64,000 bases of DNA from Acinetobacter beijerinckii CIP 110307 (GCF_000369005.1 NZ_KB849766.1:229721-293720); one strand, 5' to 3'; positions 40,706-51,262 are shown, counted from the first letter of the stretch. Program-made: numbers and translations. The notes: generated from the letters alone by a model not told the origin.

Positions 40706-40759
40706 TTAATAGCTCATTGAGTATATTTACTTTTTTACTTTCAAGTAAATAGTAAAAAA

Positions 40760-40799
40760 AACAGAGCCACTATAGTTTTTATTACAGTGGCTCTGTTAT
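40760..40799 (+). terminator. Terminator after lysC
   Basis: AACAGAGCCACT (40760-40771) and AGTGGCTCTGTT (40786-40797) form a 12-bp stem with a 14-base AT-rich loop; the downstream T content is modest. Confidence 0.8.
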
Positions 40800-40952
40800 A
40801 TTAAGCCATGAGGTTTTTCAGATAGTCTGAACAGAATTTACGAAAAAAACTGTTTTTTACATATTTCTGTTCTAATTTTCTGTATATTAAGGCTGTGCTT
40901 TCGAACAATGAATTCCCTGTCGCAAGTTTAAGCGTTTAGCAAGGAGATAAAC

Positions 40953-41216
40953 ATGCTGATTCTGACCCGTCGTGTCGGAGAAACATTAATGATTGGGGAT
41001 CAAGTCAGTGTTACTGTGCTTGGCGTAAAAGGCAATCAGGTGCGTATTGGGGTAAATGCTCCAAAAGAAGTTTCTGTGCATCGTGAGGAAATTTACCAAC
41101 GTATCCAACATGAACGTGCTATGCATGAGCATTTACAACATCTTGATCAAGACTATCAACATTCATATGAAGAAGAGAATAGCGATTTTACTCAACATAA
41201 TAACTTTAATCGTTAA
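40953..41216 (+). CDS. csrA: Carbon storage regulator CsrA (extended form)
   Basis: CsrA binds GGA motifs in mRNA leaders and controls carbon storage, motility and virulence. The 87-residue protein has the full core [51 protein letters not shown], including the RNA-contacting N-terminal strand and the VHREE segment. E. coli CsrA has 61 residues; about 25 extra residues rich in His, Gln, Asp and Glu form the tail here. AAGGAG lies 8 bases upstream. Confidence 0.96.
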   Translation: MLILTRRVGETLMIGDQVSVTVLGVKGNQVRIGVNAPKEVSVHREEIYQRIQHERAMHEHLQHLDQDYQHSYEEENSDFTQHNNFNR

Positions 41217-41294
41217 TGTACAGAATTCTTCTCCAATAATTAAAGCGACTAATAATAGTCGCTTTAATTATTTTTGGATTAAGTATTTTAATTC

Positions 41295-41861
41295 TTATAA
41301 TCCAAGTGCTTTCTTAATCGGTGCATAACTACGACGATGTTGATCAATTACCCCATGTAATGCAATTGCTTCAAAATGAGCCTTAGTTGGATAACCTTTA
41401 TGTTTAGCAAAACCAAAATCTGGATATTCTAAATCCAACGCTTTCATTTGATGGTCACGTGTTACTTTTGCCAAAATACTCGCTGCACTAATTTCAGCAT
41501 GCGTTGCATCTCCGCCTATAATTGCTTCACAATCAATCTCAATTCCTTTAGGAATTTGATTACCATCAATAATGACTTTTTCAGGCTGAATTTTTAATGT
41601 TTCAACAGCACGACGCATTGCTAAAAAAGTTGCTTGTAAAATATTAAATTCATCAATTTCAGCATGTGTTGCTTCAGCAATTGACCAAGCAAGTGCCTTT
41701 TCTTGTATTTCTAAAAAAAGTTTCTCACGTTTTTTTTCAGTCAACTTTTTAGAGTCATTTAAACCTTCGATCGGATTATTTGGATCTAAAATAACAGCAG
41801 CAGCGACAACTGAACCCACTAAAGGCCCTCGTCCTGCCTCATCTACACCAGCAACAAACAT
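41295..41861 (-). CDS. rnhB: Ribonuclease HII
   Basis: Removes single ribonucleotides from DNA and RNA primers. The start at 41861 ([16 protein letters not shown]) puts the first catalytic Asp-Glu pair at the N-terminus as usual, with GTGAG 7 bases upstream, giving 188 residues; the frame is open 13 codons further. [29 protein letters not shown] and [13 protein letters not shown] follow family consensus. It is convergent with csrA. Confidence 0.95.
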   Translation of the reverse strand: MFVAGVDEAGRGPLVGSVVAAAVILDPNNPIEGLNDSKKLTEKKREKLFLEIQEKALAWSIAEATHAEIDEFNILQATFLAMRRAVETLKIQPEKVIIDGNQIPKGIEIDCEAIIGGDATHAEISAASILAKVTRDHQMKALDLEYPDFGFAKHKGYPTKAHFEAIALHGVIDQHRRSYAPIKKALGL

Positions 41862-42226
41862 TATATTACTCACAAAAATTAGCTGCTTCGGAGCAGCCAA
41901 CTAAAACTTATTTAAACTGTATTATTTTAGCACTTCTGATACTGAAGCATTCATGGTTTTTGCAACAGCAATGCCACTTAATATATTTTTGTTTTTGTAT
42001 TTACAACGACTAGAGTAAGCTCGGCCACAAATAAAACTAAAGGGGTATTTTATCGACACATTTAAAATTCATTTTATACATCTTAAAACCTATCCTAGCT
42101 CTAAGTATTTTTATAAGTTTATGATATAAAGTGATTAAAATAGTATGCAATTACAAAAAGATATAAACTCAATATGAATAGCAGGACTTAATCAAGCTCA
42201 GTCCTGCCTACTGTATTTTATGGTAG
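41862..42226. other. Intergenic region upstream of rnhB
   Basis: Contains a GC-rich hairpin GCTGCT/AGCAGC with a TCGG loop (41882-41897). On the minus strand it is followed by TAATTTTTG, so it looks like a terminator just before the rnhB start, perhaps left from a lost upstream gene. No promoter or gene is otherwise recognised. Confidence 0.5.
42181..42207 (-). terminator. Candidate terminator after the four-cysteine lipoprotein gene
   Basis: GCAGGACT (42181-42188) and AGTCCTGC (42200-42207) form an 8-bp GC-rich stem, 19 bases past the stop codon. The leftward sequence TATTCATATT is only moderately U-rich. Confidence 0.55.
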
Positions 42227-42601
42227 TTATTTGTTTAGAACTTCAGCCACACAAGCATTCACAGTTTCAGAAACCACTTGATTAACAATTGTTGCGCGTG
42301 CTGTAGGATCAATCGCAGCTGTAGCGAGCTCTACTGCCGTTACACTATTCGGTGCTTTTTCGCTGACACATCCACATACATTGGTTTGAATAGTCTCACG
42401 TTGTTCAACAGTCATTAATCGTGTTGCAGTTTTCCATGCCGGTAAAGTATTTATTTCATTAATACATTTTGCATTCACAGCGACTTTTAAAGCTGCCATA
42501 CCTAGCTGTTGAGATGTCGTAGCTGCCGAATTATTTGCATTTGGTGCAACACAAGCATTTAGCGCTAATAACATAGGCACAACGAGTAGTAATTTTTTCA
42601 T
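42227..42601 (-). CDS. Small lipoprotein with conserved-looking cysteines
   Basis: A 124-residue protein with a lipoprotein signal peptide (MKKLLLVVPMLLALNAC) and an Ala/Thr/Val-rich mature part. Cys residues at KCINE, NVCGCVSE and NACVAE could form two disulfides in the periplasm. Asn or Asp is absent at +2 after the lipid Cys. No domain recognised. It stands alone between a gene-poor stretch and the divergent cytochrome b561 gene. Confidence 0.72.
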   Translation of the reverse strand: MKKLLLVVPMLLALNACVAPNANNSAATTSQQLGMAALKVAVNAKCINEINTLPAWKTATRLMTVEQRETIQTNVCGCVSEKAPNSVTAVELATAAIDPTARATIVNQVVSETVNACVAEVLNK

Positions 42602-42814
42602 GATCTTAAACCTGTCGATAACATTCTTTCAGGCGTATTTTGCACAACCATTAGATTTAATCAAATGACGTTGTAGACAAGTTACATAATAAAACACCGA
42701 GCTATCAACATTTAAGCGTTTCAAGCATAAAACGCTCTGTTACACATACGCCGTATGAGGAATTATCAACGATATTTAGAATTGAACGACTCATATCACA
42801 GCTAGGATGTTGCG

Positions 42815-43369
42815 ATGTCAACCTCAGCACAGTACTACACTCGCACAGCACAAGTATTACATTGGCTCATGGCCGTTATTTTTATCGTTGCATGGCTTAT
42901 TGGATTTTATAGTGGGAATTTTTTAAGCTATGAAGTTGATGGAAGTTTCAAAGGGGATGTCATTACCTTACATAAAAATATTGCTACAACGATTATCTTT
43001 TTAGTGGTTATCCGAATATTTTGGCGCTATACCCATCCTGTACCTGAATTACCAAATACCATGTCACCCATGATGAAAACGCTCGCGCATATTGGGCATT
43101 TTGCACTCTACCTCATGTTACTTGCACTACCCATCACTGGCTGTTTATTTAGCTGGAGTGCTGGACACCCTGCACCTGTTTTATACTTATTTGAAATACC
43201 TCGCTTAGTTCAAGACAATCCTGATCTATTAGCGATTGTTAAACCAATACATATTTACCTATCATGGTTTGCAGGATTATTGATTGCAGGGCATGTTTTA
43301 GCAGCGATTAAACACCATATAATTGATAAAGATAATGTTTTATTGAGCATGTTAAAACAACCTAAATAA
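42815..43369 (+). CDS. Cytochrome b561 family protein
   Basis: A 184-residue di-haem b membrane protein of the bacterial CybB type. Four hydrophobic helices carry candidate haem-ligand His in QVLHWLMAV, TLHKNIATTI, LAHIGHFALYLMLLALPITG and IHIYLSWFAGLLIAGHVLAAIKHH. Bacterial b561 can move electrons between quinol and superoxide or other acceptors. Monocistronic with a strong terminator. Confidence 0.9.
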   Translation: MSTSAQYYTRTAQVLHWLMAVIFIVAWLIGFYSGNFLSYEVDGSFKGDVITLHKNIATTIIFLVVIRIFWRYTHPVPELPNTMSPMMKTLAHIGHFALYLMLLALPITGCLFSWSAGHPAPVLYLFEIPRLVQDNPDLLAIVKPIHIYLSWFAGLLIAGHVLAAIKHHIIDKDNVLLSMLKQPK

Positions 43370-43380
43370 TTTGTTAGATA

Positions 43381-43405
43381 AAAAAACCGCTTCACGCGGT
43401 TTTTT
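43381..43405. terminator. Bidirectional terminator between b561 and adenine deaminase genes
   Basis: AAAAAACCGC (43381-43390) and GCGGTTTTTT (43396-43405) form a stem with loop TTCAC, with A and T runs on both sides, serving both convergent genes. Confidence 0.95.
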
Positions 43406-43411
43406 TTATTT

Positions 43412-44461
<1,050 letters not shown>

Positions 44462-44492
44462 TTAAAGGTTTTATCAATGATTTTTAAGTGGT

Positions 44493-45812
44493 TTAACCAC
44501 CAAATGCAACAAACTTAAATACCCAAAGTGCCGCAATAATCCAAACCATATAAGGTACTGTTTTTGCTTTACCTGTAAATAATTTTACTAGTGCATAACT
44601 AATAAAGCCCATTGCAATACCATCAGCAATTGAATATGTGAACGGCATAAATACAATGGTTAAAAATGCTGGAACAGCTTCAGTAATATCTTCCCAATCA
44701 ATTTGAGTGATACCTTGAATCATGAGCACGCCAATAAATAACAGTGCTGGTGCGGTTGCAAATCCTGGTACTGACTGAGCAAGTGGCGCTAAAAATAGAC
44801 ATCCAATGAATAAGAATGCCACAACAACTGCTGTTAAGCCTGTACGCCCACCCGCAGCAACACCAGAAGCTGATTCGATATAAGGGGTAGTTGAAGATGT
44901 ACCTAAAGCAGCACCTGCAACAATCGCTGTTGAATCAGCAAATAATGCTTTCTTCAAACGAGGTAATTTACCATCCTGTAATAGCCCTGCACGATGTGAA
45001 ACACCAACCAAAGTACCTGTACTATCAAATAAATCAACAATAAAAAAGACGAAAATAACGCCGACCATACTTGCAGTAAATAGACCTTCAAAGTCCATTT
45101 GCATGAATGTTGGGGCGATAGAAGGAATTTGACCAACCACACCTTTAAATTCATTTAAACCTAAAGCGGTAGCAATCGCAGTAACCACTAAAATACTAAT
45201 AATGATCGCACCACGGACTTTAAACTGGTGTAAAACAACAATCATTAAAAAGCCAAAGAGTGCCAACAATACTGTAGGTTGTTTAATATCGCCTAAACCA
45301 ACTAAAGTCGCTGGATTATCAACAATTATTCCTGCATTTTTTAGTGCAATTAATGCGAGGAATAAACCAATACCACCACCAATTGCAAATTTGAGGGACA
45401 TTGGAATCGCATTGACGATTGCCTCACGGATTTTGAAAAAACTAATTGCTAAGAAAACTAAACCTGAAACAAACACCGCTGCAAGTGCCGTTTGCCAAGG
45501 TACCCCCATACCCAAGCACACTGAATAGGTAAAATACGCATTTAAGCCCATACCTGGTGCAAGTGCGATCGGATAATTTGCAATAATCCCCATGACCAAA
45601 CACCCGATTGCAGCAGCCAAACAGGTTGCAACAAACACAGCACCATGATCCATTCCTGTTTCAGAAAGAATGAGTGGATTTACAATAATAATGTAACACA
45701 TGGTCAAAAATGTGGTTACACCTGCTAGAACTTCTGTTCTAAAGTTGGTTTTGTTATCGCTGAGCTTAAATAAGCGCTCTAACAAACCAACTGAAGCATT
45801 AGGCGTTGTCAT
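44493..45812 (-). CDS. NCS2/AzgA-type purine permease
   Basis: A 439-residue inner-membrane transporter with 12 to 14 hydrophobic segments. RTEVLAGVTTFLTMCYIIIVNPLILS, ANYPIALAPGMGLNAYFTY and the DLFDSTGTLVGVSHRAG segment match the AzgA/PbuG/PurP adenine-hypoxanthine-guanine proton symporters. It lies 82 bases upstream of the adenine deaminase gene on the same strand, so uptake and deamination are probably coexpressed. No purine riboswitch is seen upstream. Confidence 0.92.
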   Translation of the reverse strand: MTTPNASVGLLERLFKLSDNKTNFRTEVLAGVTTFLTMCYIIIVNPLILSETGMDHGAVFVATCLAAAIGCLVMGIIANYPIALAPGMGLNAYFTYSVCLGMGVPWQTALAAVFVSGLVFLAISFFKIREAIVNAIPMSLKFAIGGGIGLFLALIALKNAGIIVDNPATLVGLGDIKQPTVLLALFGFLMIVVLHQFKVRGAIIISILVVTAIATALGLNEFKGVVGQIPSIAPTFMQMDFEGLFTASMVGVIFVFFIVDLFDSTGTLVGVSHRAGLLQDGKLPRLKKALFADSTAIVAGAALGTSSTTPYIESASGVAAGGRTGLTAVVVAFLFIGCLFLAPLAQSVPGFATAPALLFIGVLMIQGITQIDWEDITEAVPAFLTIVFMPFTYSIADGIAMGFISYALVKLFTGKAKTVPYMVWIIAALWVFKFVAFGG

Positions 45813-45885
45813 ACCATAGTACCTGTTAAAATCTAAGATCGTAGAATGTGAAATCTATACGCTTGTGTATCAAATATTTTTTGAA

Positions 45886-45905
45886 TGTACACAAATTGGT
45901 ATACA
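45886..45905 (-). promoter_or_regulatory. Imperfect dyad upstream of the purine permease
   Basis: TGTACAC (45886-45892) and GTATACA (45899-45905) form an inverted repeat with one mismatch and a 6-base spacer, about 75 bases before the permease start. A dimeric repressor such as a GntR- or TetR-type protein could bind; no regulator gene is adjacent. Confidence 0.4.
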
Positions 45906-45985
45906 AGGCTACTAAGCAATCTATATGCCAGTTTTTTACCTGTTACTCAGACAACGTGATAAATTTGAATCCGTTTTCAAAATGT

Positions 45986-46015
45986 AAAAAGCTGCATATT
46001 CATATGCAGCTTTTT
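45986..46015. terminator. Strong bidirectional terminator
   Basis: AAAAAGCTGCATA (45986-45998) and TATGCAGCTTTTT (46003-46015) form a 13-bp stem with a TTCA loop. It stops leftward transcripts from the small membrane protein gene before the permease promoter. Confidence 0.94.
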
Positions 46016-46144
46016 ATTTAATGGTAAATATTTTAACAGATTCTATTCACGACGTGAGCATCACTCGATAAAAAAGCATCAAAGCCCCACGCTCACCAAA
46101 ACTGAGATAAACATAAATGTGAAAAATCTAAAGCATAGCAACAA

Positions 46145-46342
46145 CTAATTTTTTTGTTGATACGTTGAAAGATTTGCGTGCTTCACATAGTTTGGATTAT
46201 GTTGAATCGCTTTCAAACTATGTTCTGCATCATTCACAATTTTTATAAGTTCTTGACGCTTTTTATTTTGAGAATCGACATAACTCGCATAACCCAAAAC
46301 AAACACTGAACAAACGACAATTAAGGTAATTACGATCTTCAT
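46145..46342 (-). CDS. Small single-pass membrane protein
   Basis: A 65-residue protein. ATG 46342 is chosen because it begins MKIVITLIVVCSVFVLGYASYVDSQ with AGAG upstream; the frame is open 17 codons further. One hydrophobic segment (membrane anchor or uncleaved signal) precedes a polar tail rich in Asn, Gln and Lys. No family recognised. Confidence is moderate because of size, but the start, signal and terminator context are coherent. Confidence 0.55.
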   Translation of the reverse strand: MKIVITLIVVCSVFVLGYASYVDSQNKKRQELIKIVNDAEHSLKAIQHNPNYVKHANLSTYQQKN

Positions 46343-46764
46343 TATTATTATCTCTAATGTATGCTTTTCTTTAATACTAACAAAAGGGAACAAAAATGAG
46401 AACTAATTAACATTAAATAATCACAAATTAAAAATAGGTCACAATTATATAGTTGTTTATACTTTAATTCTGTACATTTTTCACCCAATTAGATACTAGA
46501 ATATTCCAGCATTTTTAGCAATGGCATTTTATATAATTCAATAGCATATCAATTTTTTATAGTTATTTTCATTGAGTTATTGATGCTTGAGCTTCTTTAG
46601 ATAAATTTATTGTTCGTTACAAAATCGTATTAAACCCAATTGACGCGTTGATCTGAAAAACTTATTTAGCAATCAATTTAAAACAGTAAGTTTTGTATGA
46701 ATAACAACTTATGACACGAGAAAGCAAAGCCTAAGTTTTGCTTTCTTATGGAAAGAATAAGAGC
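46343..46764. other. Intergenic stretch downstream of the porin gene
   Basis: About 420 AT-rich bases. A stem AGAAAGCAAA (46719-46728) / TTTGCTTTCT (46737-46746) lies just past the porin stop and may end the leftward catabolic transcript, though no U tract follows. No gene or promoter was recognised in the remainder. Confidence 0.5.
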
Positions 46765-47955
46765 TTAAAAGCTAAAGCCAATATTCAAATTAATTCGATA
46801 TAGCCATTTATCACTATTTGGCGATACCGTAGATGTAAAGCCTGTGGCATTGGTAGCTCCACCGATAATATTTGAGTTTTTTCCCCACGTGTAATCCGCC
46901 CAAACCATAACGGGTGAGGCAATGAACATCATACCAGTGGTATTCATTTGCGAATCAGACCAATCATCCCGTTTTTTATCCAAGTAACTATAGTCATTGT
47001 AAAAACGGATTGCTTTAAGCTTACCCATATCCTGTACAGGTAAGGTATATGCAAGATTTAAACTTGCAATGGTTCCCTCAGAAGCAATGAAATATGCTGG
47101 CGTTAAACCATTTGCACCCATCAAGGTCATATCATCATTTACACCATCTGGATTTTTTGCATCATATTGATAATGAATCACTGAGCTTTGGACATTGAAA
47201 CGTTTGTAATTATTATCAGTATGCAAACCCACTGCATAATATTTGCCGTTGACATCCGTGATTTTGTTATGCAATTGAGCAATTGCACCTGATACACCAA
47301 TTTCTTGCTTACCAAATTCAGTTTCTAACTTACGAACAATCCGTGTATTCACTTGATGACGCTTTTCATTTTGATAGACTTTTTGCGTTGGAAATGCATT
47401 TTCAGCCAAATCATCATAAGTCGCACTTTCAGGTGAATATCGAAGATTAGTTGCTAGCATCTCAGGATAATAGCCTAACTTCACATCCCAATCTTTGTTG
47501 TTAAAATTCCAGTTCAAACCTGGAGCGATGTTATTCCCATAACCTAAAAAGAATGGAATATGATAAGTCCACCCATTTTGCGGATAAGGATAAATTGCAA
47601 AAGGTTTATAAACAAAACCTGCTTCTATGCTGTTATGTTCATCTAAATGATATCCCGCATAAGCTTTTTCAATTGAACGCTTCTCTTGATCTTGGAAAAG
47701 GTAGCTGGCATTGAAATAGGCATCATCAAACTTGCCTTTCAGATCAACTCGAAAAATATCAAAATAGAGTTTTCCAAAACCTCCATTTGGCCCCTCCCAA
47801 TTTTCATAACGTTGATTCAAACGCACCACTCCACCAAGCTTGACAGAATCCGTTCCATCCTCACTTTTCCATTCCAGTGCTGAACTTTGTGCATATACAT
47901 TTGATACCACGCTTATCGACAGTGCTGCAAGCATCATGACTAATGTCTTTTTCAT
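46765..47955 (-). CDS. Outer-membrane porin, phosphate-selective porin O/P type
   Basis: A 396-residue protein with a signal peptide (MKKTLVMMLAALSISVVSNVYAQ), many alternating beta strands and a C-terminal aromatic residue (LNIGFSF), as in outer-membrane barrels. LEWKSEDGTDSVKLGGVVRLNQRYEN at the mature start resembles the Porin_O_P family. It is the last gene of the catabolic region, has its own promoter-like sequence and lies 50 bases downstream of a copy of the proposed IclR operator, so it probably admits the pathway substrate. Confidence 0.82.
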   Translation of the reverse strand: MKKTLVMMLAALSISVVSNVYAQSSALEWKSEDGTDSVKLGGVVRLNQRYENWEGPNGGFGKLYFDIFRVDLKGKFDDAYFNASYLFQDQEKRSIEKAYAGYHLDEHNSIEAGFVYKPFAIYPYPQNGWTYHIPFFLGYGNNIAPGLNWNFNNKDWDVKLGYYPEMLATNLRYSPESATYDDLAENAFPTQKVYQNEKRHQVNTRIVRKLETEFGKQEIGVSGAIAQLHNKITDVNGKYYAVGLHTDNNYKRFNVQSSVIHYQYDAKNPDGVNDDMTLMGANGLTPAYFIASEGTIASLNLAYTLPVQDMGKLKAIRFYNDYSYLDKKRDDWSDSQMNTTGMMFIASPVMVWADYTWGKNSNIIGGATNATGFTSTVSPNSDKWLYRINLNIGFSF

Positions 47956-48004
47956 ATCATATTCCTTCGCTTCGATACCAACCGTCCTGTTGGCTTGGAT
48001 TATT

Positions 48005-48020
48005 GTTTTACCTGTAAAAC
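48005..48020. promoter_or_regulatory. Third copy of the IclR-type operator, upstream of the porin gene
   Basis: GTTTTACCTGTAAAAC shares both half-sites (GTTTTA and TAAAAC, 4-base spacer) with the two identical palindromes at the ferredoxin/IclR divergent promoter 12 kb away. A leftward promoter TTGCCT (48045-48040), 16-base spacer, TATGTT (48023-48018) would overlap it, placing the site at the -10 and start region. Confidence 0.7.
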
Positions 48021-48034
48021 ATAGTTTTTATTGT

Positions 48035-48062
48035 TTTGTAGGCAAAAAAATTTGCCTACAAA
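48035..48062 (-). other. 12-bp perfect stem-loop between the ThDP gene and the porin gene
   Basis: TTTGTAGGCAAA (48035-48046) and TTTGCCTACAAA (48051-48062) flank AAAA. It follows the upstream gene by about 40 bases but has no U tract leftward, so it may be an mRNA-stabilising or processing hairpin, or a DNA dyad that overlaps the candidate porin -35. Confidence 0.6.
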
Positions 48063-48101
48063 TTTTCAAACATCAGCCATCTCAACCAATGTTTAAATTA
48101 C

Positions 48102-49742
48102 TCAGTACAATTTCTTTTGTGGTGGACCAGCAAAGTTCAGTGGTCCAATTGAATGCATATCTAGCTCAATCACACTTGGTCCTTGGAAATCAACTGCCTG
48201 CTGAATGACTGTTTTAAACTCTTCTGCACTGCCGACTTTCCAACTTTTCACGCCCATCGCCTCACCCAAAGCTTGGTAATCAGGTGTGTGTAATTCGTTG
48301 AAATACTGACGTCCACCGAAGTAATTATTTTGAATACCACGCATGACCCCATAACCACCATCATTCATGATCATCAGTACCATATTGGTATTTTCTTGCG
48401 CCATCGTCGCCATTTCACCTATGCCTAGCATCAAACCACCATCACCGACTAAACCAATCACTTTTTTGTCAGGATTGGCAATTGAGGCACCAATTGCGGT
48501 AGCTAAACCTAGACCAATCGCCCCTGCTAAAGAGTGAATATTTTGATTTGGTGATTGTACTGGAAATAAACGACTGCCCCACGTACTGCCTGACATCGTA
48601 ATATCACGAACAAAAATGCCATCTTGTGGTAGTGCTGCACGAAGGTGATCACAGATCAACGCATATTGATCAAGCTGTGTACGTAAAGCATTGATTGCTG
48701 ACTGTTTCGCATCAACAACTGCTGCATCATACTCAGTATCTATTTTAGATACACCTGCTAAACCTGTAAGAACACGTTGCAACACATTTTTGGCATCACC
48801 ACAAATGAAATTACGAATTTTGTAATTACGTTGTTGTGCAACAGGATTAGCATCGACCTGAATAATATTTTCAGGGAACTGCACTGAATAGGTTTTGGTT
48901 TCGTTACTACGCAAACGAGACCCGACTACAACCAATAAATCAGCATCTTTTAAAAGTTGTTCAACGCCTGCTGAGTTATGGAATGCACCTAGACTACGTG
49001 GATGATCATCTGCTAACACACCACGCGCATGGGTTGAAGATACTACTGGAATACCCAAGTCAGCAATCGCTTTGACTTCATCCACACTATTGAGCGTACC
49101 ACCGCCGATCCAAAAAATTGGACGTTTGGCTTTTTTGATTTCATTAACAATCAAATCAACTTCAACTTGATCTGCTTGTGGTAATTCGAGTGCTTTGACT
49201 GGACCTAGATTCAGTGGTAGGTCAATTTCTGCCGCTTGAACATCAATCGGTAGCTCAACACTAACAGGCCCCATTGGTACTGTGGTTGCAACACGAATCG
49301 CTTCACGGATTACGCCGACCGCATTGTCAGGGCTAGTAATTCGAAAAGCAGCTTTGCTCGATGCACGTAAAAAAGTCAGTTGATCTTTGGTTTCATGAAT
49401 AAAACTTGCATCACGATCTAAATATTCACGTTCAACTTGGCCTGTTAAATGCAACACTGGACTGCCCGCATTCATTGCTTCAATCAATGAACCTACCGCA
49501 TTTCCTGCACCTGCACCAGTACTAGTTAAGGCAACGCCCAAACCTTTAAAGCGTGAATGACTATCTGCCATCGTCACTGCACCTGCTTCACCACGCGCCG
49601 CGACAAAGCGAATCTTTTCACGGCGACCTACGGCATCAGCAATTGGTAAATTATGAATTGAAATGACGCCGTAGATACTATCAACTTGGTGCGCCTCCAA
49701 AACTCGGGCGATTGCTTCGCCTACATTTACACGTTCTGTCAT
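48102..49742 (-). CDS. Thiamine-diphosphate-dependent decarboxylase/synthase family enzyme
   Basis: A 546-residue protein related to acetolactate synthase and benzoylformate decarboxylase. ATG 49742 is preferred over the longer frame because GGAATAAGG precedes it. The ThDP-activating Glu is in ARGEAGA (Glu52), and the GDG...N motif is GDGGLMLGIGEMA to MNDGGYGV. No FAD- or herbicide-site features decide the subtype. In this cluster a 2-oxo acid decarboxylase that gives an aldehyde would fit the aldehyde dehydrogenase encoded just upstream (41-base gap). Confidence 0.85.
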   Translation of the reverse strand: MTERVNVGEAIARVLEAHQVDSIYGVISIHNLPIADAVGRREKIRFVAARGEAGAVTMADSHSRFKGLGVALTSTGAGAGNAVGSLIEAMNAGSPVLHLTGQVEREYLDRDASFIHETKDQLTFLRASSKAAFRITSPDNAVGVIREAIRVATTVPMGPVSVELPIDVQAAEIDLPLNLGPVKALELPQADQVEVDLIVNEIKKAKRPIFWIGGGTLNSVDEVKAIADLGIPVVSSTHARGVLADDHPRSLGAFHNSAGVEQLLKDADLLVVVGSRLRSNETKTYSVQFPENIIQVDANPVAQQRNYKIRNFICGDAKNVLQRVLTGLAGVSKIDTEYDAAVVDAKQSAINALRTQLDQYALICDHLRAALPQDGIFVRDITMSGSTWGSRLFPVQSPNQNIHSLAGAIGLGLATAIGASIANPDKKVIGLVGDGGLMLGIGEMATMAQENTNMVLMIMNDGGYGVMRGIQNNYFGGRQYFNELHTPDYQALGEAMGVKSWKVGSAEEFKTVIQQAVDFQGPSVIELDMHSIGPLNFAGPPQKKLY

Positions 49743-49783
49743 TACCTTATTCCTCAAAAATTTTATTTCATTCCATGAATTTA

Positions 49784-51250
49784 TTAATCGCACCAAGGAT
49801 TTGGCTGTTCGCTTAATCCCATATAAATACTTTTCTGTTGCATATACGCCAAGATGCCTAAACGACCTTTTTCACGTCCAATTCCACTTTCTTTGAAACC
49901 ACCAAAAGGTGCAGAAATTGAAAATTTTTTGTAGGTATTGATCCAGACTGTTCCCACTTCTAAAGCACGCGCAAGTTGCCAAGCTTTACGATAGTTTTCA
50001 GTCCAAATCCCTGCTGCCAAACCAAAACAACTGTCATTGGCTTGCTGAATCAAATCAGCTTCATCGTCATATTTCATGACTACCAGCACAGGGCCAAAAA
50101 TTTCTTCCTGACAAGTTTGTGCTGAATTATTGAGACCTGTGATAATGGTCGGTAAATAAAAACTACCCTTTGCCAACTCACCATCAGTCAACGCATGACC
50201 ACCAACAAGGATCTGCCCTCCTTCTTTTTTGGCTAACTGAACATAAGCATCCACTGATGCTAAGTGTTTAGGATTGATCAACGAACCTAAATGCATCCCT
50301 ACTGTTTCAGGATGTCCTACGCGCAAGCCTTTGGTAATTTCAACTAGACGCGTTAAGAATTGATCATAAATACTGCGATGCACAAATAAGCGTGATCCTG
50401 CAATACATGCCTGTCCTGCTGAACTAAAAATGCCATAAGCCACACCTTTGGCTGCTAGCTCAATATCGGCATCTTGCATGACGATCGTTGGTGATTTTCC
50501 ACCAAGTTCTAAAGATGTTGTGATCAACTTTTCAGCCGCAATATGTGCTAAATGACGCCCTGTACTCGTTCCACCTGTAAATGAAATTTTGCGTACTAAT
50601 GGATGCTTTACGATTGCATCACCAATCACCGAACCACGCCCAACCAGTACACTCAATAGACCTTTAGGTAAACCAGCTTCTTCAAAGATTTTTGCTAATT
50701 CCAATGCGATTAAAGAAGTCACTTCCGCTGGTTTTAGAATGACTGCATTACCACCTGCTAATGCAGGTGCTAACTTCTGCACTTCACTAGCTATGGGTGA
50801 ATTCCATGGTGTAATCGCTGCCACAACCCCAACAGGTTCATGCACACTCATGGTCATAAAATCTGGCGCACGTTGTGTCGTCAACTCATCATTTAAGGTT
50901 TCACACGCCGCTGCGACATAACGTGCTGTTGCTGCTGCACTCAAGGTTAAAGCACGCGTCTCAGCGAGTGGTTTACCGTTGTCTCTGGTTTGTAGCTTTG
51001 AAAGTTCATCAACACGCGCTTCAATAATGTCTGCCACTTTATATAAAATCCGAGCACGCTCATGCGGTAAACTGTTGCGCCACTCTGCTTTTCGCCATGC
51101 CAAATCCGCTTTTTCAATCGCTTCATTGACATCATCCAAACTCGCCGTTGAAATCTCAGCATTCACGGATTGATCTGCTGGAAACAGACTTTGAATCGTA
51201 CCGCCCTTGCCTAATCGCCATTCACCTGCGATATAAATTTCTTTTATCAT
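49784..51250 (-). CDS. NAD(P)-dependent aldehyde dehydrogenase
   Basis: A 488-residue ALDH. VVAAITPWNSP and GGNAVILKPAE form the nucleotide site, SFTGGTSTGRHL the glycine motif, LELGGKSP the general-base Glu and GQACIAGSR the catalytic Cys. It oxidises an aldehyde to an acid; the substrate is likely the product of the neighbouring ThDP enzyme or of the ring-cleavage route. It is 12 bases from the aspartate-dehydrogenase-like gene, in the same leftward operon. Confidence 0.92.
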   Translation of the reverse strand: MIKEIYIAGEWRLGKGGTIQSLFPADQSVNAEISTASLDDVNEAIEKADLAWRKAEWRNSLPHERARILYKVADIIEARVDELSKLQTRDNGKPLAETRALTLSAAATARYVAAACETLNDELTTQRAPDFMTMSVHEPVGVVAAITPWNSPIASEVQKLAPALAGGNAVILKPAEVTSLIALELAKIFEEAGLPKGLLSVLVGRGSVIGDAIVKHPLVRKISFTGGTSTGRHLAHIAAEKLITTSLELGGKSPTIVMQDADIELAAKGVAYGIFSSAGQACIAGSRLFVHRSIYDQFLTRLVEITKGLRVGHPETVGMHLGSLINPKHLASVDAYVQLAKKEGGQILVGGHALTDGELAKGSFYLPTIITGLNNSAQTCQEEIFGPVLVVMKYDDEADLIQQANDSCFGLAAGIWTENYRKAWQLARALEVGTVWINTYKKFSISAPFGGFKESGIGREKGRLGILAYMQQKSIYMGLSEQPNPWCD

Positions 51251-51262
51251 GATTAAATCCTT

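Noticed and set aside
41922..42059. 45-codon leftward frame from GTG between rnhB and the small lipoprotein gene
   Set aside because: No ribosome-binding site, no recognisable domain and AT-rich surroundings; could be a decayed gene end, but nothing supports expression.
45813..45985. Purine riboswitch upstream of the permease gene
   Set aside because: No three-way-junction core or conserved loop sequences seen; only a DNA dyad is present.
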